From the NCBI GenBank assembly GCA_016712415.1, contig JADJRC010000050.1, forward strand, positions 301,923-365,922: a DNA stretch of 64,000 nucleotides, in the 5' to 3' direction. The position numbers were made by a program, and so were the translations under genes. Origin of the DNA: Lewinellaceae bacterium (lineage in GTDB: Bacteria > Bacteroidota > Bacteroidia > Chitinophagales > Saprospiraceae). Below, piece after piece: positions 17,078-26,073 of the stretch. Within the stretch, counting starts at the first letter, position 1. Each line of letters opens with the position of its first letter. The notes beneath the pieces were generated by a model. The model saw only the letters and a program-made list of their open reading frames with translations. It was not told where the DNA came from and searched no databases.

Positions 17078-18796
17078 ATGATTCTGAACCAACATACCCA
17101 GGCGCTCCGCGTGCAGGTGGAAGACCTCGTCAAAGACCTTCAAAACCTGAGCCAGGAGATTGGCCACAAAGACCTGGCGGCCACGGTGGGAGAACTGCGC
17201 AACCGCATGGGCGAACCCTTTATGTTCGTCATTGTAGGTGAAGTAAAGGCCGGAAAAAGCAGTTTTGTCAACGCACTGCTCCAGGCCGACCGCGAAATAT
17301 GCGCCGTAGCGCCCCAGCCCATGACCGATACCATTCAGCAAATCCTGTACGGCGAGAAGGAAGAGGTGATTGTTGTAAATCCCTACCTGAAAAAGATACT
17401 GTTACCCGTTGATATCCTGCGCGACATCGCCATCGTCGACACACCGGGCACCAATTCCATTGTGGAGCGCCACCAGGAGATCACTGAGAACTTCATACCC
17501 GCCAGCGACCTGGTCATTTTTGTATTTGAAGCCAAAAACCCCTACCGGCAGTCGGCATGGGATTTTTTCGATTTTATCCACCGCGACTGGCACAAAAAGA
17601 TCATTTTTATTCTCCAGCAAAAAGACCTGATGTCGCCTGAAGACCTGGCGGTCAATGAACGCGGCTTGTACGACTATGCCGTTAAGAAAGGCCTGTCAGA
17701 GCCGTCTATTTTCACGACCAGTGCCAAAGCAGAACTGGAACACAGATTCGACCAGAGTGGTTTTTCGCAGGTGCGCGACTATATCCGCACCCACGTGACC
17801 GGCGGACGCGGCGCAGCGCTCAAACTTAAAAACAACCTCGAAACCTCTCGCCATATTCTCGACCGCATCCGCCAGGACCTCGACACCCGCGCCGAGCAGT
17901 TCAAGGCAGACACGGTCTTCCGCGAAGACATAAGCCAGACGCTCGATAACCAGGAGCGCAAATCAAAACACCAGGCCGGGCAACTCATCGAAAACCTGCT
18001 GAACGGATACGACCGCATCACCCGCAATATCGGCGAGGAACTTTCCGCCGGACTATCCTTTCCTTCCATGCTGCTGCGCTCGGTCAAGGGCATTTTCAGG
18101 AAACAAGCCTCTATCAGGGACTGGCTTGACGAACTGACGAAAAAACTCGAGCTCAACCTGAACGGCGAACTCAAGATCAAACTCAACGAGGGGGTAGTCG
18201 ACCTGGCCGATTCGGTACAACAAATGGCCAAGATGATCGACCTGAAAATTCGTGCAGGCAGCACCGTGGTCAAAAGTGACTCCTACATTTTTGAAGATAT
18301 CGCCGGAAAACGCGCCATCGTGCTAAGAGAACTCCAGGAGGCTTTTTCCCGCTTCATGTCGCGCTCCGAAAACTTCACTGACGAGCGCCTTTTCCCCGAC
18401 AATGCAACGGTGTCGCCCAATATCGCCGCAGGCAGCGGCGCGGCCATCATCGGCATGATCCTCGCCGGCGTCACCAAGATCACCGTGCTGGACATAACAG
18501 GCGGGGTACTCACCGGACTGGGCATGTTGTTTGCCGGCGTCACTGCGGGCTTGCAGCGCCGCAAGATCATCAACGGTTACGATGAAGAGATCGCACGCGG
18601 CCGCGCACGCATGGCGGAAGAACTCGATACCAAACTGCACGCATACGTGCACGTGATCAAAGGCCGCATCAGCGAGAATTTCAGCGACCTCGATGCCATG
18701 CTGGCGAATGAGGAGGCGCAAATCGCGCTGTTCAACGATCAGTACGGGGTATTGAGCAGGCGGGTAGCGGAGATAGATGGAGGATTGTCGGTTTAG
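17078..18796 (+). CDS. dynamin-like GTPase with membrane hairpin, 572 aa
   Basis: A large GTPase of the dynamin superfamily. G1 is GEVKAGKSSFVNALL near residue 54, the switch region has a conserved Thr in PMTDTIQ, G3 is DTPGTNS near 121 and G4 is LQQKDLM near 184. Long helices follow (250-440), and a glycine-rich hydrophobic pair at about 455-500 (GAAIIGMILAGVT, GGVLTGLGMLFAGVTAG) should insert in the membrane. Bacterial dynamin-like proteins bind and remodel membranes and often occur in pairs; only one is seen here. It follows the TPR gene closely, suggesting co-expression. Confidence 0.9.
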   Translation: MILNQHTQALRVQVEDLVKDLQNLSQEIGHKDLAATVGELRNRMGEPFMFVIVGEVKAGKSSFVNALLQADREICAVAPQPMTDTIQQILYGEKEEVIVVNPYLKKILLPVDILRDIAIVDTPGTNSIVERHQEITENFIPASDLVIFVFEAKNPYRQSAWDFFDFIHRDWHKKIIFILQQKDLMSPEDLAVNERGLYDYAVKKGLSEPSIFTTSAKAELEHRFDQSGFSQVRDYIRTHVTGGRGAALKLKNNLETSRHILDRIRQDLDTRAEQFKADTVFREDISQTLDNQERKSKHQAGQLIENLLNGYDRITRNIGEELSAGLSFPSMLLRSVKGIFRKQASIRDWLDELTKKLELNLNGELKIKLNEGVVDLADSVQQMAKMIDLKIRAGSTVVKSDSYIFEDIAGKRAIVLRELQEAFSRFMSRSENFTDERLFPDNATVSPNIAAGSGAAIIGMILAGVTKITVLDITGGVLTGLGMLFAGVTAGLQRRKIINGYDEEIARGRARMAEELDTKLHAYVHVIKGRISENFSDLDAMLANEEAQIALFNDQYGVLSRRVAEIDGGLSV

Positions 18797-18813
18797 TTCC
18801 TGGGGCTGCCCTG

Positions 18814-20097
18814 TCAACCACCCAATATCCGGCGTTTGAGCAAGGAACAAAACTTCTCCTCCCCAAACGCCGCCGGATCGACCCGCCCCATGCGTGGCCC
18901 GGAGCAGGCGTCTTTAGTCAGGTAAATTTTCCCGCCGAGACCCCATACTATTTCATCCAGTCGCCGCACCAGGTCGAAAACTGTTCGCGTGCGCGGGAAG
19001 TCAAGGGCAAGCGAATAGCCGCGTATCGGAAAAGAATGCACCGCCTCGGGCAGCCGTTCACCGTGGCGTTTCAAAACACTGAGAAAAGGGGTTTCCGGAC
19101 TGCTTTTTATGGTTTCCAGAATGCGCCGGATACCGTCGAAACTGTGTGCCTCCGGCAAACAGAACTGGTATTGAATGAAGCCCCGTCGCCCGTACAGCCG
19201 GTTCCAGTTTTGCAGGCGGTCGAGCGGATAGAAATATGTGTCCAGATCGACAAGGCGCTCTCCGGCCTTTGCACGGGAAAACATAAGCAGGTTGTGCATA
19301 CGAATGGATAGCGGGTTGAGCACCCAGGAGGGAAAGAAAAACGGGATGTTGCGTTTTTTCTGGGCCGGTCGGCTGAACGCCCCATTTCCTTCAACATGCT
19401 CTGCAAAATAAACTGTTCCTCTGCCAAATGCCGTTCCGGACGCTGTGCAGTCCAGCCAGCCGGCGGCGTAAGGCCACTGCTGATCGTCCTCAAAAGCGCG
19501 GAATATTTCATCCAGATTTTCAGCAATCACCGTCTTTTGCCGCATTTGTGCAGACGGTATCCGCATCAGCCTGAATGTCACAGACAGGATGACGCCTGTC
19601 CAGCCCATGCCGCCGCAGGTTTGCCAGAAAAGGTCGGCGTTTTCCGCGCGGGAGCAAGTCAGCACATCCCCTGAGGCAGTCATCAGTTCAAACGAGATCA
19701 GCCAGTTGGAAAAACATCCCTTTAATGGATGGTTTTTACCGTGTACATCGCTGGCCACAGCGCCGCCTGCCGTGATGGCCTTGATGCCCGGGGTGACGTG
19801 AAAAAACCAGCCTTCAGGTACAATCCGGTTCAGCAAATCAGACAACAACACCCCCGCTTCGCATGCCACAATACCCTCATCCAGGTACATATGAAGTATT
19901 TTATCAAGGGCAAGGGTAGACAAAACATGGCTGCCCAGTGCTGCGTCGCCATAACATTTGCCATTACCCCGGGCGATAAGTTCCGTATTGGCCAGAACAT
20001 ATGACTGAATCTCCGTCCGGTCTGCAGGTGTCACTATTTCTGCCTGTATGCCGGGAAAATTTCCCCAATTGGCGATATACCGCGTTTCAGTGGTCAT
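18814..20097 (-). CDS. FAD-dependent oxidase, DprE1-like / sugar-lactone oxidase family
   Basis: 427 residues of the vanillyl-alcohol-oxidase fold. The FAD part has IARGNGKCYGDAAL, ACEAGVLLSDLLNRIVPEGWFFHVTPGIKAITAGGAVASDVHGKNH and GGMGWTGVILSVTFRLM. The C-terminal part (GYSLALDFPRT, LVRRLDEIVWGLGGKIYLTKDACSGP) resembles decaprenylphosphoryl-ribose 2-oxidase DprE1 and bacterial aldonolactone oxidases. DprE1 works with the reductase DprE2 to epimerise a lipid-linked sugar; no DprE2-like gene is adjacent. Its start overlaps the stop of the DUF4340 gene by 11 bases, so the two are coupled. The exact substrate is unknown. Confidence 0.86.
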   Translation of the reverse strand: MTTETRYIANWGNFPGIQAEIVTPADRTEIQSYVLANTELIARGNGKCYGDAALGSHVLSTLALDKILHMYLDEGIVACEAGVLLSDLLNRIVPEGWFFHVTPGIKAITAGGAVASDVHGKNHPLKGCFSNWLISFELMTASGDVLTCSRAENADLFWQTCGGMGWTGVILSVTFRLMRIPSAQMRQKTVIAENLDEIFRAFEDDQQWPYAAGWLDCTASGTAFGRGTVYFAEHVEGNGAFSRPAQKKRNIPFFFPSWVLNPLSIRMHNLLMFSRAKAGERLVDLDTYFYPLDRLQNWNRLYGRRGFIQYQFCLPEAHSFDGIRRILETIKSSPETPFLSVLKRHGERLPEAVHSFPIRGYSLALDFPRTRTVFDLVRRLDEIVWGLGGKIYLTKDACSGPRMGRVDPAAFGEEKFCSLLKRRILGG

Positions 20098-21130
20098 GAG
20101 CAGGTGGTTGTGTTGTTTCAGGCCTGTTACCGGTCGATTGCGGCATCATTTCCAGGAACAGCCTGCGCAGTAAGAGGGTGTCTGCCGGGGCAAAATAATT
20201 GTACGGGTTCTGTGAAGAATGTACGACGTACAGAGGCAATCCGCCTGCTTTCAGCATAGAAATTTCATCCGGCAGGTCGGGAGGCTTCATATAAAAGGCC
20301 CGTAGCAGTATGGAATCTGTCGGGTTGAGGTACAGCGCAATCTGCGCCCAGGAAGTTTCCCGCTCGCGGCTTTCATCAAAATTATCCGCAAACGTGCTGC
20401 CGTTCAGGAGCGACAGGCGTTGCAGTCGCATTTGAATGCTGTCATCAGGGATATCCGTCAAGGACAATTCGGGCGAATTCCAAAAACCGGTCGTGTCATT
20501 TTTATGCAGACTGTAAACCATCAATGCAGAATCGCCCCGGCACTTCACCCGTATGCCGGTCACAGTGTTCGGGTCAAAATCGATGATGGCGGTCTCCCGG
20601 AAGTCGTTCAGGTTTTTCAGAAAAATGCTGCGTAGCGCCCCGTGCACCAGATAAATACCGCTGTGGTCAACCAGCCGTATATAGGTGGCGGGGCGCCCGT
20701 CTTCCGTGACCTGCCGGCCGATTTCAAACATTTCAATCTGTTCGCTATCGTGAAAAACGAGGACACGAAGGCGTTCGGTGATGCCCAGACCGAGGGTGTC
20801 CGGCAGGCTGGTTTTAACGATGCGGACAGACTGGACCAGCGACAAGGCTTCCAGCATGGCCGACACCTGTTTCAAAGGAGCAACCGAAGAGCGAATGCCC
20901 TGCGTAGCAGCCCAACCGCCTTCATTTCTCTCGATGGTCAATTCGGCATCTGCCATTTTGGCGTCGATTGTGGAAGGCGGCAATAACAACGTGATTTGGG
21001 TCACTTCAGCAGTATCAATCCGGATCAGTCCGGTCTGTAAAATCCTCGCCGATTTCCAGGGCGCCTGACGTACCAAGATGCCGACAACAAGTGTGGCAAA
21101 AAAGAGAAAAACCAGGTGCTTGTTTTTCAT
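20087..21130 (-). CDS. DUF4340 domain-containing membrane-anchored protein
   Basis: 347 residues starting MKNKHLVFLFFATLVVGILV, a single N-terminal membrane anchor, followed by an extracytoplasmic repeat-like beta domain of the DUF4340 type: IRIDTAEVTQITLLLP, ADAELTIERNEGGWA, RLRVLVFHDSEQIEMFEIGRQ, ATYIRLVDHSGIYLVHG and NDFRETAIIDFDPNTVTGIRV. The open frame reaches 21286 but the start at 21130 gives the proper anchor. DUF4340 proteins elsewhere accompany ABC-type transport proteins of the gliding or lipid-handling kind; here it is fused in transcription to the DprE1-like gene by an 11-base overlap. Confidence 0.85.
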   Translation of the reverse strand: MKNKHLVFLFFATLVVGILVRQAPWKSARILQTGLIRIDTAEVTQITLLLPPSTIDAKMADAELTIERNEGGWAATQGIRSSVAPLKQVSAMLEALSLVQSVRIVKTSLPDTLGLGITERLRVLVFHDSEQIEMFEIGRQVTEDGRPATYIRLVDHSGIYLVHGALRSIFLKNLNDFRETAIIDFDPNTVTGIRVKCRGDSALMVYSLHKNDTTGFWNSPELSLTDIPDDSIQMRLQRLSLLNGSTFADNFDESRERETSWAQIALYLNPTDSILLRAFYMKPPDLPDEISMLKAGGLPLYVVHSSQNPYNYFAPADTLLLRRLFLEMMPQSTGNRPETTQPPAHDH

Positions 21131-21234
21131 GTGTGTTGTTTTTTTGGCGGGGTGAAGGTAGGGGGTGTTTGCGAAAAACGATATTTTTACCGGACGCCTT
21201 GCTGCCATTTTCCCACACACAAAACAAATACTCC

Positions 21235-21242
21235 TACTTTTG
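21235..21242 (+). promoter_or_regulatory. possible -7 element for the cytidylate-kinase-like gene
   Basis: TACTTTTG fits TAnnTTTG and lies 23 bases before the ATG at 21265. No clear -33 TTTG is present. Confidence 0.4.
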
Positions 21243-21264
21243 CGGTTCTTTACCGCAAACTGAC

Positions 21265-21849
21265 ATGAACATTCCTCCCGGAACAAAAATCACCATTACC
21301 GGCGATCTGGGTAGCGGCAAAAGCGCCGTATCCCGGATTTTATGCGAACGAACAGGATTCGAATACGTATCTACCGGACGGATACAGCGCCAACTCGCTC
21401 AGGAAATGGGCCTCGATACCCTTGAGATGAACCGCCGCGCCGACACAGACCCCAGCATTGACCAGCGTATCGACGGTATTTTTGCCGACCTGGGCAAGGA
21501 CCCGAAAGGATATGTCGTAGACAGTCGCATGGCCTGGTTTTTCCTGCCCGGATCATTTAAAGTATTTTTGCAGGCGGATGTAAGCGTCGCCGCCGGGCGC
21601 ATCATCAACGATCCGACACGGAAAAGCGAGGAGTACGAGACTATTGAAGAAGCCGTACATAAAATACTCGCCCGGAAACAAAGTGAGAACGCTCGTTTTT
21701 TATCCAAGTATGGCGCCGATTGTGCTGATATGAACAATTTTGACCTGGTGGTCAGCACCACGCAGCGAAGCCCTGAGGCTGTAGCGGAAATTATCCTGAA
21801 AGCAGTACAGGCCAAAGCGCAAGGCAAACCCTATGTCCGGCTCAACTGA
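21265..21849 (+). CDS. cytidylate-kinase-like P-loop protein, 194 aa
   Basis: The N-terminal Walker A, TITGDLGSGKSAVSRILCER near residue 8, followed by EYVSTGRIQRQLAQEMG and DSRMAWFFLPGSFKVFLQADVSVAAGRI, is the layout of the cytidylate kinase-like (CMP kinase family 2) group: P-loop, substrate-binding segment, then lid with NDPTRKSEEYETIEEAV. These bacterial proteins are annotated as nucleoside monophosphate kinases but few are tested. The frame is open upstream to 21091; the start at 21265 is preferred because it gives the family N-terminus and follows the -7 element. An 80-base gap leads to the hscA-like gene. Confidence 0.82.
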   Translation: MNIPPGTKITITGDLGSGKSAVSRILCERTGFEYVSTGRIQRQLAQEMGLDTLEMNRRADTDPSIDQRIDGIFADLGKDPKGYVVDSRMAWFFLPGSFKVFLQADVSVAAGRIINDPTRKSEEYETIEEAVHKILARKQSENARFLSKYGADCADMNNFDLVVSTTQRSPEAVAEIILKAVQAKAQGKPYVRLN

Positions 21850-21929
21850 GTTCCCGGCATCCTCAACCAAAAGATTTTACCGGTGTTTACACCTGCACGT
21901 ACCACCGCGATAATCACAAGCCATTCAAC

Positions 21930-23801
21930 ATGCCAACCATATCCATCAACCTGAAAGAAGGTACCATTGAAAAACCGCAGGAGGTCATCGCAGGAATAGA
22001 CCTCGGTACCACCAACAGTTTGGTAGCCTTTATGAAAGACGGACAACCGGTATGCGTGCAAGACAGCGCCGGAAAAAGCACGCTGGTGCCTTCTGTGGTT
22101 CACTTTTCCGGTATCGGCGACGTGACGGTGGGAGACGCCGCAAAAGAAATGCTGGAGACCGACCCGGCCAATACCATCTATTCTGTAAAAAGGCTGATGG
22201 GGAAGTCGTTCCGCGATGTGGCCGGTATGAAGGGATATTTCGGGTACCAGATCATCGACGACGACACCGAATCGCTGGTCAAAATCCGTGTGAAAGACCG
22301 TTTTTATACTCCGCTTGAACTCAGCGCATTGATTCTGAAAGAGTTAAAGCGCAGGGTTGAAAGCGAACTGAATATGGAAGTAAGCAGGGCGGTCATTACT
22401 GTACCCGCCTATTTTAATGACAATCAACGTCAGGCTACGCGCGATGCAGGTAAACTGGCCGGTCTCGATGTCCTGCGGATCGTCAACGAGCCAACGGCAG
22501 CGGCCCTGGCATACGGGATCGGCAACGCTTCCCAGGCCGATAAAACGGATGTCGAAACCGTTGCAGTGTACGACCTGGGTGGCGGCACCTTTGATATTTC
22601 TATCCTTCGTATTGAGGACGGTATATTTGAAGTCCTGTCTACCAACGGCGATACCTTCCTGGGCGGCGATGACCTGGACCACGTCCTGATAGAGCATATA
22701 CTCGGGCAACTGCACCTGGACGGATCCGCCTTGCATGCCGACAAGGCTTTCGGCCAGCAAATCCGTCTGTTTGCAGAAAACGCCAAAAAGATACTTTCCG
22801 AAAGGGACCTGTTCGAAGGAACCCTGAAAGAAAAACCTGTAGTCGTCACCCGCGCCGATTTTGAGCGCCTGATCCGGCCGCTTATCCAGCGCACCCTGGA
22901 TTGTTGTCAAAACGCGATGCGGGATGCCGGTTTCACCGTCGATGATATTGAAAAGGTTATTATGGTGGGCGGAAGTACCCGGGTCCCGGCGGTAAAACAA
23001 GCCGTCGCGGCATTTTTCCGGCGGCCTGTTTTCGATAGCCTGAACCCCGACGAAGTGGTTGCCCTGGGCGCTGCCGTTCAGGCCGATATCCTGGCCGGCA
23101 ACCAGCAGGACCTGCTGTTGCTCGATATTACGCCACTATCGCTGGGTATCGAAACCGTTGGCGGTCTGATGGACGTTATCATCCCGCGAAATTCGAAGAT
23201 ACCGACCAGGGCCGGGCGGCAGTACACCACCAGCGTCGACGGACAGAAAAACCTGAAAGTCAGTATATTCCAGGGCGAACGCGATCTGGTGGAACACAAC
23301 CGGAAGCTGGGGGAATTTATCCTGCGCGGTATCCCTCCCATGCCTGCGGGTCTGCCGAAAATCGACATCCGGTTTGTGCTCAACGCCGACGGCATACTCC
23401 TGGTTCAGGCAAAGGAGTTGCGCAGCAACCTTGAACAACAGATTGAAATACGGCCAACCTATGGCATCAGCGAGGAAGAAATGGGGATGATGCTGCTCGA
23501 CAGCATTCAAAACGCCCAAACCGACATGACCGTCCGGGGACTGCTCGAAGCACGCAACGAAGCCAATAACATCATGCTCGGCGGAGAAAAATTCCTGAAA
23601 CAGAACGGAGATATCCTTTCCGAAGAAGAGCAGGCAACTACAAACGCTTTGTTAAAACGGCTGCGCGAGGCAGCGGAGGGGCAGGATAAAGACATCATAC
23701 ACGCGGCCATTGAAGACCTCAACACCTATACCACTCCACTTGCGCACCGCGCACTGGACAAGACGGTGCGCGAAGCAATGCAGGGGAAAAAGGTGTTGTA
23801 A
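21930..23801 (+). CDS. hscA: HscA-like Hsp70 chaperone
   Basis: A cytoplasmic Hsp70 of 623 residues. The ATPase part has IDLGTTNSLVAF near residue 24, VYDLGGGTFDISIL and MVGGSTRVPAVKQAV; the substrate-binding part begins LLLDITPLSLGIETVGG. The N-terminal extension before IDLGTTNS and the overall length match HscA, the chaperone that helps release iron-sulphur clusters from IscU, rather than DnaK, which has a longer tail. No hscB, iscU or fdx gene is nearby, so the HscA label rests on sequence only. The DUF1573 lipoprotein gene follows by 38 bases. Confidence 0.88.
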   Translation: MPTISINLKEGTIEKPQEVIAGIDLGTTNSLVAFMKDGQPVCVQDSAGKSTLVPSVVHFSGIGDVTVGDAAKEMLETDPANTIYSVKRLMGKSFRDVAGMKGYFGYQIIDDDTESLVKIRVKDRFYTPLELSALILKELKRRVESELNMEVSRAVITVPAYFNDNQRQATRDAGKLAGLDVLRIVNEPTAAALAYGIGNASQADKTDVETVAVYDLGGGTFDISILRIEDGIFEVLSTNGDTFLGGDDLDHVLIEHILGQLHLDGSALHADKAFGQQIRLFAENAKKILSERDLFEGTLKEKPVVVTRADFERLIRPLIQRTLDCCQNAMRDAGFTVDDIEKVIMVGGSTRVPAVKQAVAAFFRRPVFDSLNPDEVVALGAAVQADILAGNQQDLLLLDITPLSLGIETVGGLMDVIIPRNSKIPTRAGRQYTTSVDGQKNLKVSIFQGERDLVEHNRKLGEFILRGIPPMPAGLPKIDIRFVLNADGILLVQAKELRSNLEQQIEIRPTYGISEEEMGMMLLDSIQNAQTDMTVRGLLEARNEANNIMLGGEKFLKQNGDILSEEEQATTNALLKRLREAAEGQDKDIIHAAIEDLNTYTTPLAHRALDKTVREAMQGKKVL

Positions 23802-23839
23802 AACCAATACAATTCAAAAACCATATCTATATCCGACTT

Positions 23840-24259
23840 ATGAAAAGAAAGATCAGCCTGGCGCTGTTTGCCGTCGTTTTGTTCTACTCCTGCCACACCG
23901 CCCAGCAACTTGCTGCGCCCGTTCCGGCACAAACGCCATCTTTTGTGACCTGGGACAAGAAAATGATCGATCTGGGTGTCGTGAAAAAGGGAGAAAAGCG
24001 GACGACGTTCTTTGAGTTCACTAATACCTCCGGATCCGGAGTTCAGATAGATATTGTGGATGCCTGCGACTGTACAAAAGTGGATTTTCCACGCGGCGTG
24101 ATTGCACCCGGCGAAAAAGGGAAACTTGACGTTGTTTTCAACAGCGCGGAAAAGGAGGCCGCAGAAACCATCGGCATCAACGTCGTTTTCAAGCAGAACG
24201 ATGCTGCCGGCAACCCCCGGATAGAAGTGGTGGAGTACAAATTTGATATAGAAAAATAG
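23840..24259 (+). CDS. DUF1573 lipoprotein, 139 aa
   Basis: A lipobox FYSC places the acylated Cys at residue 18. The mature domain, VTWDKKMIDLGVVKKGEKRTTFFEFTNTSG, DIVDACDCTKVDFPRGVIAPGEKGKLDVVFN, is the immunoglobulin-like DUF1573 fold common in Bacteroidota envelopes, with the typical CDCT pair. The function is not known. It converges with the bifunctional nuclease gene, only three bases separating the stops. Confidence 0.9.
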   Translation: MKRKISLALFAVVLFYSCHTAQQLAAPVPAQTPSFVTWDKKMIDLGVVKKGEKRTTFFEFTNTSGSGVQIDIVDACDCTKVDFPRGVIAPGEKGKLDVVFNSAEKEAAETIGINVVFKQNDAAGNPRIEVVEYKFDIEK

Positions 24260-24262
24260 GTC

Positions 24263-24856
24263 CTAGTCCTTTGCTTCCCGCCGTTTCAGTTCGTCGCGGA
24301 TCTTGGCCGCCGTCTCATAGTCCTCCGAGTCAAGCACTTCCTGCAGTCTGCGTTGCAGGGCTTCAACAGAATAGGTTTCTATCGCGTCGCTGTCCAGCGG
24401 GGCAGTTACTTTGGTTGTACTGATACCGCCGCCCGCTTCATCCTGATCCTCCAATACAACGCCTGCGGCTTCCAGGATAAAGTCGTATGTAAAGATCGGG
24501 CACTCGAAGCGCACCGCCATCGCAATGGCATCCGATGTACGCGAGTCGATCTCGTATAGTTCGCCATTCTTCATGCAGACCAGCCGGGCATAAAAAATCC
24601 CGTCGAGCAGGTTATTGATCACCACCTCCTTGAGTTGTACGCCAAAAGTATCCAGGGTGCTCTTGAACAGGTCGTGCGTCAGGGGTCGATTAGGCACCAT
24701 ACGCTCCATGGCCACAGCAATGGCCTGGGCTTCAAAACTTCCGATGACAATAGGCAGGCGGCGCTGTCCACGGCGTTCGCCCAGCACAACGGCATAGTTG
24801 TGCGACTGGGTCATGCTGTGTGACAAGGCCACAATATCCAATTCAATACGTTTCAT
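24263..24856 (-). CDS. bifunctional nuclease family protein with UVR motif
   Basis: 197 residues. The first 130 or so are the BFN (DUF151) domain: SMTQSHNYAVVLGERRGQRRLPIVIGSFEAQAIAVAME, PLTHDLFKSTLDTFGVQLKEVVINNLLDGIFYARLV and IDSRTSDAIAMAVRFECPIF. The C-terminus, LQRRLQEVLDSEDYETAAKIRDELKRRE, is a UVR motif like that of UvrB/UvrC. BFN proteins have been reported to have nuclease activity; the role in bacteria is not settled. A -7-like element sits upstream. Confidence 0.92.
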   Translation of the reverse strand: MKRIELDIVALSHSMTQSHNYAVVLGERRGQRRLPIVIGSFEAQAIAVAMERMVPNRPLTHDLFKSTLDTFGVQLKEVVINNLLDGIFYARLVCMKNGELYEIDSRTSDAIAMAVRFECPIFTYDFILEAAGVVLEDQDEAGGGISTTKVTAPLDSDAIETYSVEALQRRLQEVLDSEDYETAAKIRDELKRREAKD

Positions 24857-24888
24857 TTGCTACGGTTTAACTGGTGAAATCGGGGTTG

Positions 24889-24896
24889 CAAAAGTA
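24889..24896 (-). promoter_or_regulatory. possible -7 element for the bifunctional nuclease gene
   Basis: Reads TACTTTTG on the minus strand, 33 bases upstream of the start at 24856, matching TAnnTTTG. No good -33 box. Confidence 0.35.
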
Positions 24897-25042
24897 GAAA
24901 AGCGCGCCGTTGGTTTGCTATTATCTGCACACAAAAATACAGCCTGTCTACCGCCTGTAAAACAAAATGTGCAACTGAAAGTTTGAAAAACATCCGTCCT
25001 CCGGCAAAGACATTCGGCAGGTTATCGCAGAAAAAACCAGGG

Positions 25043-26005
25043 TCAATTAGCCGCCTTGAAGGCCTTGAACGCTTCATTCAGCCGTGGCACTACCTCAAAC
25101 AGATCGCCCACAACACCGTAGTCCGCCGCCTTGAAAAACGGCGCTTCCGGGTCTTTATTGATCACTACGATCACTTTCGAGTTGTTCACGCCGGCCAGGT
25201 GCTGTATAGCGCCGCTGATGCCAATGGCGATATACAAATTTGGCCGGATTGCAATACCGGTCTGTCCCACATGCTCGTGGTGCGGCCGCCAGTCGCTATC
25301 CGCCACCGGGCGGGAACAGGCGGTGGTGGCGCCCAGCGTTTCAGCCAGGTCTTCGACGATGCCCCAGTTGCCGGGGTCTTTCATACCGCGACCGGCAGAA
25401 ACAACAATTTCAGCCTCGGGCAGGGGCACACGCCCTTCCTGTGTCCTGACTTCCCTGACACGTATCCGGCCGTTCGACGCGGCTGCTGCGACGGTCTCCA
25501 CGGCGACAGGGTTGCCCGACGACTCCGGTTTCACGGCATTGCCCAGCAGCGACAGCACTTTGACGGCGCTGCTGATCTCGAATTCTGCGATGGCTTTGCC
25601 GGAGAAAACCGATTTTTTAACCCTCAATTTGCCGCCATCTGCCACAGGAAGCATGTTTACGCCGGAAACCAGGCCTGCGTCGAGGCGGACGGCCAGCCGG
25701 CCGGCGAGCGATTTTCCCGTAGAGGTGTGGCTGACAATGACTACCGAAGCATTATTGCTCTTTGCCACTTCGGCAATGGTGGCAGCATAGGTCTGGCTGT
25801 CGAAATGATCAAGCGCAGCGCCGGTGGCGTTCAGTACCCGGCTCGCGCCGTAACGACCGAGTTCACCCGCGTTGTCTGCCTTACCCAGGGTAAGCGCGAC
25901 ACAGGTGGTACCCAGCAAATCGGCAACTTTTTTACCGTAAGTAACGGCTTCAAACGCCGCTTTTTTAAGGTTGCCACGTGGGCTTTCTGCAAAAACAAGA
26001 ACCAT
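25043..26005 (-). CDS. etfA: electron transfer flavoprotein alpha subunit
   Basis: 320 residues beginning MVLVFAESPRGNLKKAAFEAV. The C-terminal FAD-binding domain has the conserved segments VSAGRGMKDPGNWGIVEDLAETLGATTACSRPVADSDW, VGQTGIAIRPNLYIAIGISGAIQHLAG and VVINKDPEAPFFKAADYGVVGDLFEVVP. With EtfB it carries electrons from acyl-CoA dehydrogenases to the quinone pool. It lies 68 bases downstream of etfB, the gap holding a GAATGATGAATG repeat. Confidence 0.97.
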   Translation of the reverse strand: MVLVFAESPRGNLKKAAFEAVTYGKKVADLLGTTCVALTLGKADNAGELGRYGASRVLNATGAALDHFDSQTYAATIAEVAKSNNASVVIVSHTSTGKSLAGRLAVRLDAGLVSGVNMLPVADGGKLRVKKSVFSGKAIAEFEISSAVKVLSLLGNAVKPESSGNPVAVETVAAAASNGRIRVREVRTQEGRVPLPEAEIVVSAGRGMKDPGNWGIVEDLAETLGATTACSRPVADSDWRPHHEHVGQTGIAIRPNLYIAIGISGAIQHLAGVNNSKVIVVINKDPEAPFFKAADYGVVGDLFEVVPRLNEAFKAFKAAN

Positions 26006-26011
26006 TTTATG

Positions 26012-26044
26012 GAATGATGAATGATGAATGTTGAATGATGAATG
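26012..26044. repeat. GAATGATGAATG-type short repeats between etfB and etfA
   Basis: About 33 bases of tandem GAATGAT/GAATG words (GAATGATGAATGATGAATG and a second GAATGATGAATG). The same words form the repeats between atpD and atpC at 54105-54300. Confidence 0.8.
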
Positions 26045-26073
26045 TCTGGATCAATGACGACCGAAGTCCCTCG

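Noticed and set aside
24983..26017. 344-codon plus-strand frame across etfA
   Set aside because: Antisense to etfA; composition is typical of a shadow frame.
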